DNA of 64,000 bases from the NCBI RefSeq assembly GCF_003286085.1, contig NW_020825313.1, positions 1,178,001 to 1,242,000 of the forward strand, read 5' to 3'. The notes beneath the pieces are model-generated. The model was not told where the DNA came from, made no database searches, and saw only the letters and a list, made by a program, of their open reading frames with translations. The position numbers and the translations under genes are program-made. Positions 1-10,555 of this stretch are shown piece by piece; the stretch's first letter is position 1; each line of letters starts with the position of its first letter. The stretch comes from Drosophila persimilis (Eukaryota > Arthropoda > Insecta > Diptera > Drosophilidae).

Positions 1-1518
1 AACTGCAAACCCAAGATACTCACCGGTGGCACAACCATCCAAGCTACCGACACACTCAGAATCCTAGGGCTCACAATCAACACTAATTACAATTGGATCA
101 TTCACATCAACAAACTCAAAATTGACCTTGCAAAGCCACTAGGCATTATCAAACACCTGTCTTCATTTAAATATAACTGCCACACCTCATCATTAGTGCA
201 CATCATAAAATCCATAATCATTTCCAAAACAGATTTCTGCCTTCCCATATATGGATTTGCTCCCAAATCCCAACTTAACCACCTAAAAACCATCCTAAAT
301 ACAGCAATAAGCAATAAGAGCCGCCCTTGGAGCATTCCGTACCACCCCCATGAATAATATGCTAGCTGAAACCAACATCTTCACCATTGAAAGCAAACGA
401 GACTACCTAACCGGGAAAATCTCCAAAAACCTCATCCATGGTAAATCCACCCCCCTAAATACCGTTACCAAAACCCATAAAAGAAAACACCGACTTCTCA
501 GCACGGTAGACAGAGTCATTCAAGTGTCCCAAAAACACCTCATCCCGTTTTCCCCAATCAGAACCTCCACATCCAAAAAATTCAACATCCTTACCATCCA
601 CAAATCAACAAACATCAACCTCTCCAATCACAACAAAAACACTACCCCTACTATAGTCTTCCACCAACTTTTCCACTCTATCAAATCAGCTCTTACCAAA
701 CACAACTTCCTTTACACAGACGGCTCCAAAGCCGGGGGCATTACCAGCTACTGTATAACAAACGAGTCAGCAGTAAAAAAAACTGGATTGCTGCCAGCAT
801 ACTCATCTGTACTCTCCAGCGAAATAATTGCAATACACGAAGTCATCTTAATAACTCGAAATAAACGTGGAAAATATGCTATCTGCACCGATCCCCTCTC
901 CTCTATCACCTCAATTAGGAACCCCAACAATCACTCCTACTACGCCTCCTCGATCAGAAACTTATTATCCACCCACTTCCCTTAGATCCTAATAATCTGG
1001 ATACCCAGTCACATAGGCATAAAAGGCAAAGAATTTGCGGACTCTACAGCCAAGATGAACGCCAAATTTCCCCTCATTTACACCCCAAACCACAACTCTT
1101 CCGACATTGCACACTTCCTAAAAAAATACTTCAATCCAAACAAACTGACCTCCTCACAAACACCTCTACATGGTACCAACAAAATAACAGGATCGCTACC
1201 AATAACACCCCACGCAAAAACAATATCCTTAATAGAAAGCACCAGGTCATATTTAATAGACTGAGACTGGGCCACACCAAGCTGACCAACGCCCACTACA
1301 TTGACAAAACATTTCCCAGCACATGTTCATTGTGCCACAACGCTTACATAGACTTACGACACACACTATACACCTGTCCCTCACTCTCACCAGGAAAGGT
1401 GAGGTCCCTATCATTTAATAACAACGACCCCATGCAACTTATCGCAAACCCCACCAACTCAAATTCCAAAATTATCCTCAAATTCCTACAAACCGCAAAT
1501 ATCCTTCACAATATATAA
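1..1518 (+). pseudogene. LINE ORF2 C-terminal part: RT end, RNase H, Cys-rich tail
   Basis: Bases 1-315 read in frame 1 as the post-catalytic RT/thumb region (RILGLTINTNYNW, then a typical spacer). The reading then moves to frame 2 at about 315, and AALGAFRTTPMNNML follows. RNase H lies at about 709-1050: FLYTDGSKAGG supplies the first Asp, SSEIIAIHE the Glu and ICTDPLSS the next Asp. The later IWIPSHIGIKGKEFADS motif, with its His, lies beyond a TAG at 983-985. The tail at about 1260-1518 has CSLCHN and a later H...C pair, as in the C-terminal knuckles of LINE ORF2. With at least one frameshift and one stop this is a pseudogene. In an intact element it would be the target-primed reverse transcription enzyme. 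Confidence 0.7.
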
Positions 1519-1690
1519 CCGAACATACTGTAAATGAATACCCATCCCAACATCTTTGTAAATATGTATAAAAGCTGACCCAATTACCCTAGAGCTTAAG
1601 GCCTCAGTAGCTATAGCTCCAACTCCTCTTAATATTTAGTTTTAATAATGTTAATCATGTTGTAGCTCCAGATTCCCAGTACTCTCTTCG
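1..1690 (+). mobile_element. I-clade LINE, 3' fragment
   Basis: This is the 3' part of a non-LTR retrotransposon whose 5' part lies left of the window. It holds the end of the reverse transcriptase region, an RNase H domain and a C-terminal zinc-knuckle-like stretch, then an untranslated tail from about 1519. The coding strand is strikingly rich in A and C and poor in G, as known for I-factor-type elements. RNase H rules out the jockey and CR1 clades seen elsewhere in the window. The I clade is the best guess, but other RNase H-bearing LINE clades are not excluded. The right edge is set where similarity to a gypsy-type pol end begins, at about 1690. Confidence 0.65.
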
Positions 1691-2885
1691 GGTAGTCTGC
1701 AATTATCATATTTACTTTTATTAGATTTTTTTTCTTTTGATTTTCGTTTTATAGTGGGTGATTTTCCTCCCTCTATTTTTCTCTTCAAAGTGCTTTCCGT
1801 CTACTTGCCGAATTTCCCCTGTTCTTTTGAACGGATTGGTTGATTTGTTTTAACTAGGGGTGCACTCTTGTAGCGTGTGTCTACTTCAAAGTCGATTCTA
1901 TCGTTATTCAAATAATTGATCTTCCTAACTTTATTCAGTTGGGTGTTATAATCTGGTAGTCCGGCGTACAGGAAGATATCAGCTGGGGATCTTTTTGTAG
2001 TATTATGAACCGTTTTATGGTTATAAGTGTATAGAATTAGCTCGAATTTTGTGTTTCTGTTCTCTATGTTATCCTCGCTTGAAATAATTCTTAATTTTTC
2101 ATTGATCGTTTTACTGGTAGTGATTTTGATTTTCACATTTTCCGCATTCAACCATGCTTGCAATGCTGCGCACGTAAAGGCTGAATCTTTGTCGGCTTTA
2201 ATGCCCTGTGGCTTGCCCATTTCGTTAAAGACTTTTATGATAGCTCTCTTTGTTTCTAACCAGTCAGGACTCTTAACTTTTACAAGGGTAGCGAATTTAG
2301 AATATACATCGATGCCTGATAGGATGGTTATTTCTAGAAGTACTTGGGTTGTGATTGTTAGAATCATTACAACTATAACGAGGGTAATAAGTTCTAACAT
2401 TCCTACGATTGTTAATTACGTTCCTTGGGTGTTCGTGATTCTTGTTATCAGTTACGAAATTTTCGTAGATTTCTAACTCATGAGCTGATTTTTCTAGATT
2501 ATGTCATCTTCATCTTCTATTGTATGTCTGGTGGCATTTGCCAGAGCGTTTTTAAAGATTATCTTATTTTCTGGGCTAGTCTCCAGATTTAATTTACTTA
2601 TTATAATATTTGACTTAATTTCTAATTCTTCTACAAACTTTCGAATACTCCCATTGAATTTGGTGTCGTGTAGTTGTTGTAGCAGCGTCTCGTATGGAGT
2701 GTGATTATTGAATGTGCTGATTAATGCTGCCTTTAGATCGGTCCAGGTGTTGGGTTGAAGGCTTTGTGACAAAATTTGTGCTCGTCCGCACAGTTGACCC
2801 TCAGTGGCTCCGTACATGATGCTCTGTTGTCGTTTGTCTTCTGTTGGGTACAATTCAGAGATGTACTCGATCCTCGTACTCGATT
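1690..2885 (-). mobile_element. 17.6/297-like gypsy fossil, internal fragment
   Basis: Ty3/gypsy (errantivirus-type) fossil on the minus strand. Two parts can be recognised: an integrase and pol C-terminal region at about 1690-2310 (DVYSKFATLVKV, LYTYNHKTVHNTT) and a Gag fragment at about 2494-2880 (NHTPYETLLQQLHDTKFN). Both parts have close counterparts in the larger element at 44677-51255, so they come from the same or a sister family. No LTR, RT or env is visible here. It is a remnant with several breaks, older than that element judging by visible divergence, and it abuts a jockey-clade LINE on its right. Confidence 0.75.
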
Positions 2886-3487
2886 TGGCAAAATGTTTGA
2901 GCGCTGCATCCTTCGAAGGGTACTGGAGTCGTTGCTGGTCAAAAAAGCTATGTCAAACTACAAATGTGGGTTCAGTCTTAAGCACGGAACACCCGAACAA
3001 CTGCACAGGGTAGTGGAACACATACTAGACGACTTTCAATACAAGCAGTACACTGTGGCTTCATACCTGGATATTTCGCAGGCTTTTGATCGGGTGTGGC
3101 CCGAGGGACTGCTCGCCAAGATCAAATTTATGCTCAACCCTCAGCTGTATGAAGATATCAAAAGCTTTTTGAAGAGGAGGACCTTCCACGTAGTTCAGGA
3201 TGGTGCACCTTCTTTGACCAAGACCATCAAGGCAAGAGTACCGCAAGGCAGCGTGCTTGGGCCGACACTGTACTGCTTATTCACCCACGACATGCCAAAT
3301 CCCTCTGCGGTCCGAATGCAACTAGGGCAGACCCTCAAGGTAGCAACATTTGCTGGCGACACAGCAGTATTCTCGGGGGCTAGCTGTGTCTATAATGCCA
3401 CAGAAAATCTACAGCAATATCTCAAGCTGTTTGAAAACTGGGCCTGCCGATGGAAAATCTCCATAAACCCTGATAACCTAGCCCTAG
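2885..3487 (+). pseudogene. Jockey-clade LINE reverse transcriptase, first half
   Basis: This open stretch encodes RT fingers and palm: GFSLKHGTPEQLHRVVEH, ASYLDISQAFDRVW (motif A Asp), ARVPQGSVLGPTLYCLF (motif B), then TFAGDTAVF where the motif C YADD/FADD box is expected, and ENWACRWKISINPDN (thumb start). The first of the two catalytic Asp residues is Gly: codon GGC at 3355-3357, one transition away from GAC. The copy is therefore expected to be catalytically dead. The reading is cut at 3487 by the LOA insertion and resumes at 9095. The GTPEQLHRV wording recalls jockey-type and telomeric (TART-like) RTs, but I cannot separate these. No ORF1 or endonuclease of this element is visible. Confidence 0.75.
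3477..3487. repeat. Target-site duplication, left copy
   Basis: CCTAGCCCTAG here is repeated exactly at 9084-9094, just outside the other end of the LOA element. The jockey-clade RT coding sequence continues across the pair, so this is the duplicated insertion target. Confidence 0.85.
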
Positions 3488-3632
3488 GTTAGGTTAGGTT
3501 CAGGCGGTAGCCTGGGGGAGTGATGAAACCCTCCCAAGCTCACTTGGACCTGTAGAAGGTCCGTTGTGGTGCCGCATGGGCGTGTGCCCCTTCCCAGTGC
3601 CTAAAAACCGTGGAGAAACAGGCTGTTGCAAA
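3488..3632 (-). other. LOA copy 1 3' UTR and repeat tail
   Basis: About 145 bases follow the ORF2 stop and end on the minus strand in two to three CCTAA-type repeats. On the plus strand the tail reads GTTAGGTTAGGTT. This short tail would be copied during target-primed reverse transcription. Confidence 0.7.
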
Positions 3633-6600
3633 TTAAGGGCAGTCCCATCCGGAGGCTTGGATGAATCTGGACAAGGTACCCGGTTTGATTTCGGCCAGGT
3701 CCGAAATGTCTGTGAGGAAAGCAGCCCCGAGAAAACGAAGACGACGATTTCCAAGGGCCGGGCAGTGGCAGAAGAAGTGGGGGACCGATTCCTCCTCTTC
3801 CTCGTCGCGACAACTCCTGCAGAAGTCGTTATGAGGGATTGACAGTCTAGAGGCATGAGTGCTAATCTGCCAGTGTCCCGTAATGGCTCGAGTAACTGCA
3901 GAGCACTGTGCTCTGCTGAGCCTATACAGCTCGGCTGAGCGCTTCTTCGATCGATATGGCCATATCAATCTTGAGATTTTACAGGAAACTGTTTGCTGCC
4001 ATCTCCTATTGGCATTTTGCTCGAACAATTCGTGCGTGAGGAGCCTGCACGTAGCCAGAGGCATCGCTACCTGCTCCCTCTCCATAAGGAGAGGAATTGT
4101 AGTACCCTGCCTTGCTAGCTCGTTGGCGGCGTCGATCCCCTCGATGTCCCTGTGGCCTGGGACCCATATAAGGAAGAGGTCTAACTGATCTGCGATCTCG
4201 TGCAGAGACCTGCGGCAGTCATTTACAGTCGCTGAGTTCGACGATATTGAGCCTAGAGTTTTAATAGTTGCTTGGCTGTCCGAGAAAACGCACACTAAGT
4301 GCGTGTCTAGAAGTAGTTTGGAGACGATGGAAATGGCCTCCTTGATGGCTACAACCTCCGCTTGGAACACACTGCAGTGGTCCGGGAGCCTGAAGCAATG
4401 ACTGATGTTCAGCTCGCTGCAGTAGACTCCGCCCCCCACGCGGCCGTCTATCTTTGAGCCATCAGTGTATAAGTGAACCGCATTTGCGGGTCCTGGTTCG
4501 CCCATCTCCCAGTCCTCCCTAAGTGGGATTGATACCTGGAAAGGCGTCGAGAGGTGATCACTAGGGACACAATAATCTGTCCTCTCTGGTAATTGCGGGT
4601 GTCTCGTCAGGATTCCCGAGTGCCCAACCGCGGACGCTTTCCACAGTCTGGCTTCTCTCATTCTGAGTGCGGAAAGTGTTGCCACTTTCTTTCCCATGAG
4701 ATCTATGGGGAGGAGGTCCAGCACAGTATCCAGGGCTTCCCCTGGAGTAGTGCGTAGCCCGCCAGTTATGCATAGCTCTGCCATGCGTTGAACTCTGCTG
4801 AGTTTATTGAGGCATGTCCTTTTGTCTAAGGCTGGCCACCATACTACCGCTCCATAGAGCATGATCGGTCGTATGATGGTGGTGTAAAGCCACCGAACTA
4901 TATAGGGGGTCATTCCCCATCTTAGTCCGATGGCTTTCCTGCAAGTGTAGAGGGCTACTGTGGCCTTCTTTGCTCTATCCTCTATGCTCAATTTCCAATC
5001 GAGCTTTCTATCGAGGATTAGACCAAGATACTTGGCGTTGTTGCTGAAGATTAGCGCTTCCCCACATAGTCTTGGGGGAGTCAGTGCCGGAACTTTGTAC
5101 TTCCTAGTGAAGAGCACCAGTTCCGTTTTAGACGGGTTGACGCCTAGACCGCATTTGTCTGCTCATTTTGACATCTTCATGAGAGTGCTTGTCAGGCACT
5201 CACACAGCGTCTGCGGGAATTTACCCGAGAATGCTATAGCCACATCGTCCGCATACGCCACCACGCGGCAGCCACCCCCCTCTATCTCCCGCAGCAGTTC
5301 GTTCACTGCCACGTTCCATAGGAGGGGCGAGAGGACTCCGCCCTGCGGGGTGCCTCTACTGACAAATCTGGTGGACGTTGACGTCCCCAGTGATGCCTCA
5401 ACCGTCCTGCATTGTAGCATCTGATCGATCAGGCTCACCGTCCGGGAGTCAACCCCCAGGTCCGTAAGTGCACCCGTGATGGCGGTCGGGAGGATGTTAT
5501 TAAAGGCGCCTTCTATGTCGAGGAAGGCTACCAGGGTGTACTCCTTACAGTTGAGCGACGCTTCTATGATCGATGTGATCGTGTGTAGGGCCGTTTCGGT
5601 GGATCTTCCTTTCCGATAGGCATGCTGGGAGTCTGAGAATAGACTAGTCGGAATATTTACCGTGAGATGCATCCCTAAAAGCCGTTCCATCGTCTTCAGA
5701 AGGAAGGACGATAGACTTATGGGTCTGAAATCTTTGGGGGCAGTGTGCGAGGGCTTGCCTGCGTTGGGGATGAAGACGACTTTGGTATGAAGCCAGGTTT
5801 CCGGGATATATCCATGGGAGAAGATTCGCTCGTATATCCTTTTGAGCCAATTAGTGGCTTTTTGTCCAGCGTGAATCAGTTGGGCAGGGATGATGCCATC
5901 TGGTCCCGCGGATTTGTATGGTTTGAAGCTTTTTATTGCCCAGGAAATGTTCTCCTGGCTTAGCAGGTTCATGATACCACTTGAGGCAATGGAGGGAGCC
6001 GCGATGTAGTGTGGTCTGTTTTCATCGCAGCCGGGAAAGTGGGTGTTAAGGAGAAGATTTAGCGACTCATTGCTGGACGTTGTCCATGATTGGTCGGCGT
6101 TGTTCAGGTAGCCCAGAGTGGGTGTAGTCTTCGAGAGAACTTTGCGCAAGCGCGAGGCTTCCGAATTATTCTCAATGTCGCTACAGAACTTACGCCATGA
6201 GGCGCGTTTGGCTTTCCTCAGTTCTTTATTGTAAACTGACAGACTGGCCTTGTAATCGGCCCAGTTCTGCTCAGCATTTTCAGCCTTAGCTTTATTGAAG
6301 AGTCTTCGGGAGGCTTTCCGGAGTTCCCTCAGTTTCGGATTCCACCATTCAGGTTTCTTCCGGCCTCTGCTCTTGCTAGAGGGGCAGGATTTATCGAGCG
6401 CCTCATTGCAGGCGTCGGTAAATAGTTTAACAAGATGAGTCGTGGCTTCCCTGGAGATCTCCTCCTCAGGTGGAGTCTCAGGGAGAACACGACAGAGGTG
6501 GTCTGAGTACCGAGCCCAGTTTGTCCGCCTAAGGTTCCGAAATTGAGCTGGTCTCGGTAGTTTGAAAGAGAATACGGTTTCCACGTACCTGTGGTCCGAG

Positions 6601-7190
6601 AAGGAGTGCTCTTCCAGGACCCTCCAGGATACGATGTTCCCGTGTAACTCATGAGAGGCAAGTGTGAGGTCCAGGACTTCCTTGCGGTTTTTAATAATGA
6701 AGGTGGGATCACTCCCCCTATTTAAAAGGACCATCTGAGTGGTCAGTAAATAGTTGAAAAGGTACTCACCCCTTTCGTTGGTGTCAGTGCTTCCCCACTG
6801 GCAGTGGTGTGCATTGGCGTCGCACCCTACGATTAGGCCGGTGTCCTTGGCCTCGAAGTCTGTGATTAGCGCCTTGAGCGCCTGTGGAGGGGGGTCTGGT
6901 TGGTCGTGACCCATGTACGTGGACAGATTCTCAGTGAGCACCCCTGGCCTTCGAGGCTCACTGCTGTTTGGTCTTCATTGCTGAAATTTGGGAGCAAAAA
7001 TAAGTGCAAATCTCTTTTTGCAAGGATGCAGGTGCGAGTTTTACCTGCGGAGTCAGCTACGTATAGCTTATAGTCAGGAGTCCTCAGACCAGAGACCCTG
7101 TTTCCGAGGATCCAGGGCTCCTGAATGAGGACTATGTCGGCTCCACCCTTGGCTAGGTGGCAGCAGAGCAGCGCATGCTGCCTTACAATG
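3633..7190 (-). pseudogene. LOA copy 1 ORF2: endonuclease, reverse transcriptase, RNase H
   Basis: This ORF2 would nick target DNA, copy the element RNA and remove the template. From about 6941 downward the frame is open to 3633 except for one TGA at 5163-5165 (context KMSK-stop-ADKCGLGV). Landmarks counted from 6941: GCDANAHH (endonuclease Asp/Asn, residues 39-46), SDHRY (115-119), YKSAGPDG (RT), FLDIEGAFNN (RT motif A), RGTPQGGVLSP (motif B) and YADDVAI (motif C, about 563-569). After the TGA come YTDGSK, FQAEVVAIKE, FSDSQA and WVPGHRDIEG (RNase H) and a CRSC...HFFCHC knuckle. The endonuclease N-terminus (LQINLRHCKAAC near 7185, LIQEPWILGN near 7110) is in other frames, so there are about two further frameshifts between 6935 and 7160. 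Confidence 0.88.
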
Positions 7191-8595
7191 GCGGAGGTTT
7201 ATCTGCAGGAGTATCAGTGACATTCCTGAGGTTCACCTCCACCATTGTCCTGTCGTGGTCGCTCTCCGAAGAGTCCAACTCCTCCGCGACCCCGATGTGC
7301 TTGAGATCCCTAGTGAGATCGCTCGCGTCTGACACGTAACCATCTAGGATGTCATCCGACACCACTGATGCCACGTCTGACACCGCAGGCTTGATCTCCA
7401 TACTAGGGATCTCCGGGGGCTCCAGGTCTGGCTCGACCGTCGGTTGCATGCCTTTGGAGTCGGACTTGTACGGTACTACGACTACCTTCTTGTAGCCGTA
7501 GTCCACAGCGCCCTCCGTGTCGTGGAGAAGTCTGACCGACTCCTCGTTCAGGACGAGGATGATTTGGCGCCTCTGCCCGTTGCTCTCCTCTACCTTGGCC
7601 ACCTTCCAATCGGCTGTGGGAAGGTGGGGGTTGCACACCTGCAGAATCCGGAGAATCTTATCCGGCTCTGCAGGCTTCGCCGAGACCCACGCTCTGGCCC
7701 TCGGCTTGCTGGGGATGTCCTCCCACTTCACGACCTCCAGCTGGTCTCCTGGGTAGACCTCCTTGAGCGACGCTACCGCCTTCGCGTAGAGGGCCGCCGA
7801 GCGAGCATCTTGGCAGGCGATGGCTTTCACCCTGCCTTGGTGCCACCCGGCGTCCTCACACTTGGGCGGTGGACCTCCATTCTCCTCCAACTCCTGGAGG
7901 AAACGGTCTTGGAGCTCGTTTTCCACGAGGTGCCACTTGTCCCTAGGGATCTGCCCGTCTTTAGAGCCCCTGTCTAGGACTCCAATCAGGGTTTTACCCC
8001 TCGCCACCTCGGCAAACGAGCGGTTGCTCAGTGTCTTCGTCCTCTTGGCCTGTTGAACTTGTGTGGCGGTGTCCTCCGCCGAGCGTTGCCGCCTGCTTGG
8101 GGCCTGGGCTGTGGCCTTGCCAGCTTTGGCTGGCTGGTAGTCGGGCAGGACTGTCTTGGCCCATCGCCGCGATTCGATTCCCTGGACAGACGCCAGGAAC
8201 ACCGGGTCGTCGTTGCCCAGGATGAAGGCCGCACGTCTTTTGTCCTGGAACTTGGGCCTATCTTTCGAGGCAGAGGCTCCGCCTGCCGGGGTTGTCAAGG
8301 GGTTCCCGGTCCCAAGGGGTCCGCCAGCCGCGATATCGCTCTGCATGGTCGCCCCCCCGGTAACCGGGTCGCCCTTGGGGCCCCCCGACGTGGATTGGCC
8401 CGATTGGCTTTTCGGTCCTCTCCTCACAGCGCCTGCTGCCTCGAGACGGTGGACCGACTTAGTCTCCTTCCCCGTCTTTTTGGGCACTGGTTTCCCAGAT
8501 GCGTTTGTAGAGGGATGGTCTTTTCCCTCCGGCACTTTAGGAGGAGTGCCGTGCTCCTTTGCGGTGTTTTTTGTTTTAATATTTAAATTTGGCAT
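7183..8595 (-). CDS. LOA copy 1 ORF1 protein, open
   Basis: An uninterrupted frame of 470 codons starting MPNLNIKTKNTAKEHG. The frame is open upstream to 8745, but the extra residues come from the untranslated leader shared with copy 2, so I place the start at 8595. The N-terminal half is basic and rich in Gly, Pro, Ser and Lys. A conserved middle (about residues 200-400) includes RSFAEVARGKTLIGVLDRG, DRFLQELEENGGPPPKCED and IACQDARSAALYAKAV, which recurs in copies 2-4. The tail is acidic (VSDDILDGYVSDASDL). I see no clear CCHC knuckle. By analogy with other LINEs it would coat element RNA. Its end (TADKPPPL) overlaps the apparent start of ORF2 near 7185, so ORF2 was probably translated by reinitiation or frame change. 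Confidence 0.85.
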   Translation of the reverse strand: MPNLNIKTKNTAKEHGTPPKVPEGKDHPSTNASGKPVPKKTGKETKSVHRLEAAGAVRRGPKSQSGQSTSGGPKGDPVTGGATMQSDIAAGGPLGTGNPLTTPAGGASASKDRPKFQDKRRAAFILGNDDPVFLASVQGIESRRWAKTVLPDYQPAKAGKATAQAPSRRQRSAEDTATQVQQAKRTKTLSNRSFAEVARGKTLIGVLDRGSKDGQIPRDKWHLVENELQDRFLQELEENGGPPPKCEDAGWHQGRVKAIACQDARSAALYAKAVASLKEVYPGDQLEVVKWEDIPSKPRARAWVSAKPAEPDKILRILQVCNPHLPTADWKVAKVEESNGQRRQIILVLNEESVRLLHDTEGAVDYGYKKVVVVPYKSDSKGMQPTVEPDLEPPEIPSMEIKPAVSDVASVVSDDILDGYVSDASDLTRDLKHIGVAEELDSSESDHDRTMVEVNLRNVTDTPADKPPPL

Positions 8596-9083
8596 ATTTG
8601 GTCCCACGAGTAGGCGGGAAGGGGTTAGTCGCCCGAGGCATAGCCCGCGTGCCCCGGGAAGCCTTATTAAAACTGGAGGTCGGCAGGTATCCAGAGTCCG
8701 CATATAAGCGACCGAGCACCCCCTCGGCCATGCATCCCTCGGCATATGACAGTGTCACCTTGGATTGGGGTTATTTCACTGAGAGTTTTCTTCTCTCCGC
8801 CCGACTACAATTAGCCAGCATCCTGGCAGAGACATGACCGTACCAGGACCTGTTTCCAGCCGCCCTCACGGGGAGAGTATAGTCTCACTTCCGCCGGTGT
8901 GTACAGTTACGGCGGGTGCCGGTTCGCTCGTGCCCACCTGTATCCTATGACGCGGAGCACAGTCGCCTTGGATCCAGGGCAAGCCATGAACCCGAGGCGC
9001 CTGTGCCCCGTTCCGAGTCTACAGTTGTGACGAGCCGACCCGACATCCGTTTATCCCCCTGTAGCACCCGACGGCTGACGGCT
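8596..9083 (-). promoter_or_regulatory. LOA copy 1 5' leader, presumed internal promoter region
   Basis: About 490 bases precede ORF1. The block is shared, in opposite orientation, with 10556-11060 (copy 2), and its inner part is shared with the ends of copies 3 and 4 (23040-23254 and 27910-28121). Conserved pieces include GGGTGCTACAGGG, CTCTCCCCGTGAGGG and GGATACCTGCC. LINEs carry internal promoters in this position, but the promoter role here is inferred from family knowledge only. Confidence 0.5.
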
Positions 9084-9094
9084 CCTAGCCCTAG
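9084..9094. repeat. Target-site duplication, right copy
   Basis: CCTAGCCCTAG matches 3477-3487 exactly and abuts the 5' end of LOA copy 1. Confidence 0.85.
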
Positions 9095-9380
9095 CCCTGG
9101 CGTCTTCCATATTGGGAAACTCGTGGAGCAGCGTAGGAATCACACATACCTCGGAGTTACACTGGATGCACGTTTAGCCTTCGATAGTTACATCCGTTAT
9201 TAAAAATCAAGCAAAGATCCATATTTGTAATCTCAGAAGCCAGCTTAATGGATTGGCGGGGCGTTTACGAGAACCAAATACCGGCGTAGGCTGGTCAGAA
9301 TACACCCAGTCGACCTGCCAAACAGGATGATCTAAGAGGACCTCTACTTTAGAAACCTGGAGAAATAATTGAACCAAATA
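9095..9380 (+). pseudogene. Jockey-clade LINE reverse transcriptase, second half
   Basis: Reading resumes with VFHIGKLVEQ and NHTYLGVTLDARLAFDSY, the conserved post-palm motif of jockey-type RTs that follows the KISINPDN region at 3450-3480. The frame stops at about 9201 and degenerates; similarity to a LINE tail is lost by about 9380. Together with 2885-3487 this shows one element split by LOA copy 1. Confidence 0.75.
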
Positions 9381-10555
9381 CAATAAAAATTCACTTAATA
9401 GCAGAGCTCGCAAGTCACTCGCAAATAACGGTCCGCACATTTTTGTCTCTTCACTTGTGTTATCTGTTTCGTATTTTCGGTTAATATATTCGTAGTTCGC
9501 TCGTGACAGTCTATTTTTGAGCGAAGAGATCTGAGAATCTGCTGGGGATCTGCTCACTGGGAAAACACTGGAGGGGGGACAGAGCGAGCTCAAAAAAAAA
9601 TATCCTCTTTCTCTTTTCAGAGCCTATCCCTCGAGGACAAGCACGTTCTTACGCATCTCTGCAGCTGCAATGCTACCAATTCTACCAAATATCAGAGCCT
9701 TAAATACTATCCCTGCGTACTTTTTCCAAAAGGTTTTTTCTGCTGGTCGCACTCTCTTCAATTGAAATGTATTGGAATACGACAATTACTCTGTTTACAC
9801 TTAACATGCAAAATAAACGATATTACCGTTATTAATGTCGAATATGAATTACTGAACCAGCATTCAGACATGATTCAGTCGTAGCTCTAAGCCAAGACTT
9901 GGCCAAGTCTTCGTTTTTTCCAACTCAATAAACCTATCTCAAAAACTTCTCTCTTCAAAAGAATACCACATATGTACACACGGAGCCAATAGAAAAAACC
10001 GCACTCTGAAATTGCATGTATTTTTTATTTCTCGCGCTGTTATCCGATTCATCTAATTTCGTCGGTAATTTTGAACAAACAGAAGAAAAATTTTAATTTA
10101 AATAAATACAAATTAAATTAAAACAGAAATACAACTTTTCCACGCAAAATTAAATTTTTTCCAATAAGTTAATTTGTTTCTGGAAAACTAATAACAAATT
10201 TAATATATTTCATCATATCTTTTTCAATTAGTAATTATTAATTAATTCATATTTTGTAGTACCAATTTTCAGTATCTGAAGATACTAAGATATGTTGGTA
10301 AGACTGACAGACTGACAAGTACATTGCAGATGTTTTTGTGACTTTCATAACGTCAGTGCCCGAGTAGAAAGCGGACCAATCAAAATTCTTCTTCTTATCC
10401 TTATACTCTTTCACGACCATTTTATCCGGACATAATTGGGCACAGCAAATAGTTCCGAAATGAATCGAAACTAATTTCGCTAGCTGTCGTTAGATATTTG
10501 ACCGGAATAAAAGAAATAAACTTCTAGACCTTTGAGTCGACGGTTTTTATTTAGG
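9381..10555. other. No recognisable gene; AT-rich repeat-like DNA
   Basis: I see no coding frame of note. The left part (9381-9960) has mixed composition with an AATAAA-like signal near 9925, and could be LTR-derived. The middle (10020-10260) is strongly AT-rich. The right part runs into the leader of LOA copy 2. This is the spacer between two divergent LOA copies. No family could be assigned. Confidence 0.4.

Larger units (their letters stand above)
3488..9083 (-). mobile_element. LOA-clade LINE, copy 1, nearly full length
   Basis: A 5.6-kb non-LTR retrotransposon on the minus strand, related to LOA, Bilbo and Baggins. Order from its 5' end: untranslated leader 8596-9083, ORF1 7183-8595, ORF2 to 3633 (endonuclease, RT, RNase H, CCHC-like tail), 3' UTR 3488-3632. 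The 3' end finishes in short AACCTAACCTAAC repeats instead of poly(A), a known habit of some LOA-clade elements. The start of the leader (GGGTGCTACAGGGGGATAAA) is shared with copy 2 at 10564, which supports a true 5' end. Matching 11-bp target duplications bound it. ORF1 is open and ORF2 is only lightly damaged, so it is the youngest LINE in the left half of the window. Confidence 0.88.

Noticed and set aside
3486-3500. GTTAGGTTAGGTT resembling the insect telomere repeat
   Set aside because: It is two to three units only and lies exactly at the 3' end of LOA copy 1, between the element and its target duplication. It is the LINE's repeat tail, not a telomere.
5163-5165. In-frame TGA in LOA ORF2 as programmed readthrough or selenocysteine
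   Set aside because: Other frame changes are present in the same ORF2, so ordinary decay (probably TGG to TGA, context MSK-stop-ADKCG) is simpler.
7444-8707. Several long plus-strand frames opposite LOA ORF1
   Set aside because: They are shadows of the GC-rich ORF1 on the other strand, with no recognisable motif.
9381-10555. Possible host intergenic gene or ncRNA in the spacer
   Set aside because: No coding frame, no splice or hairpin structure I could support, and AT-rich repeat-like composition.
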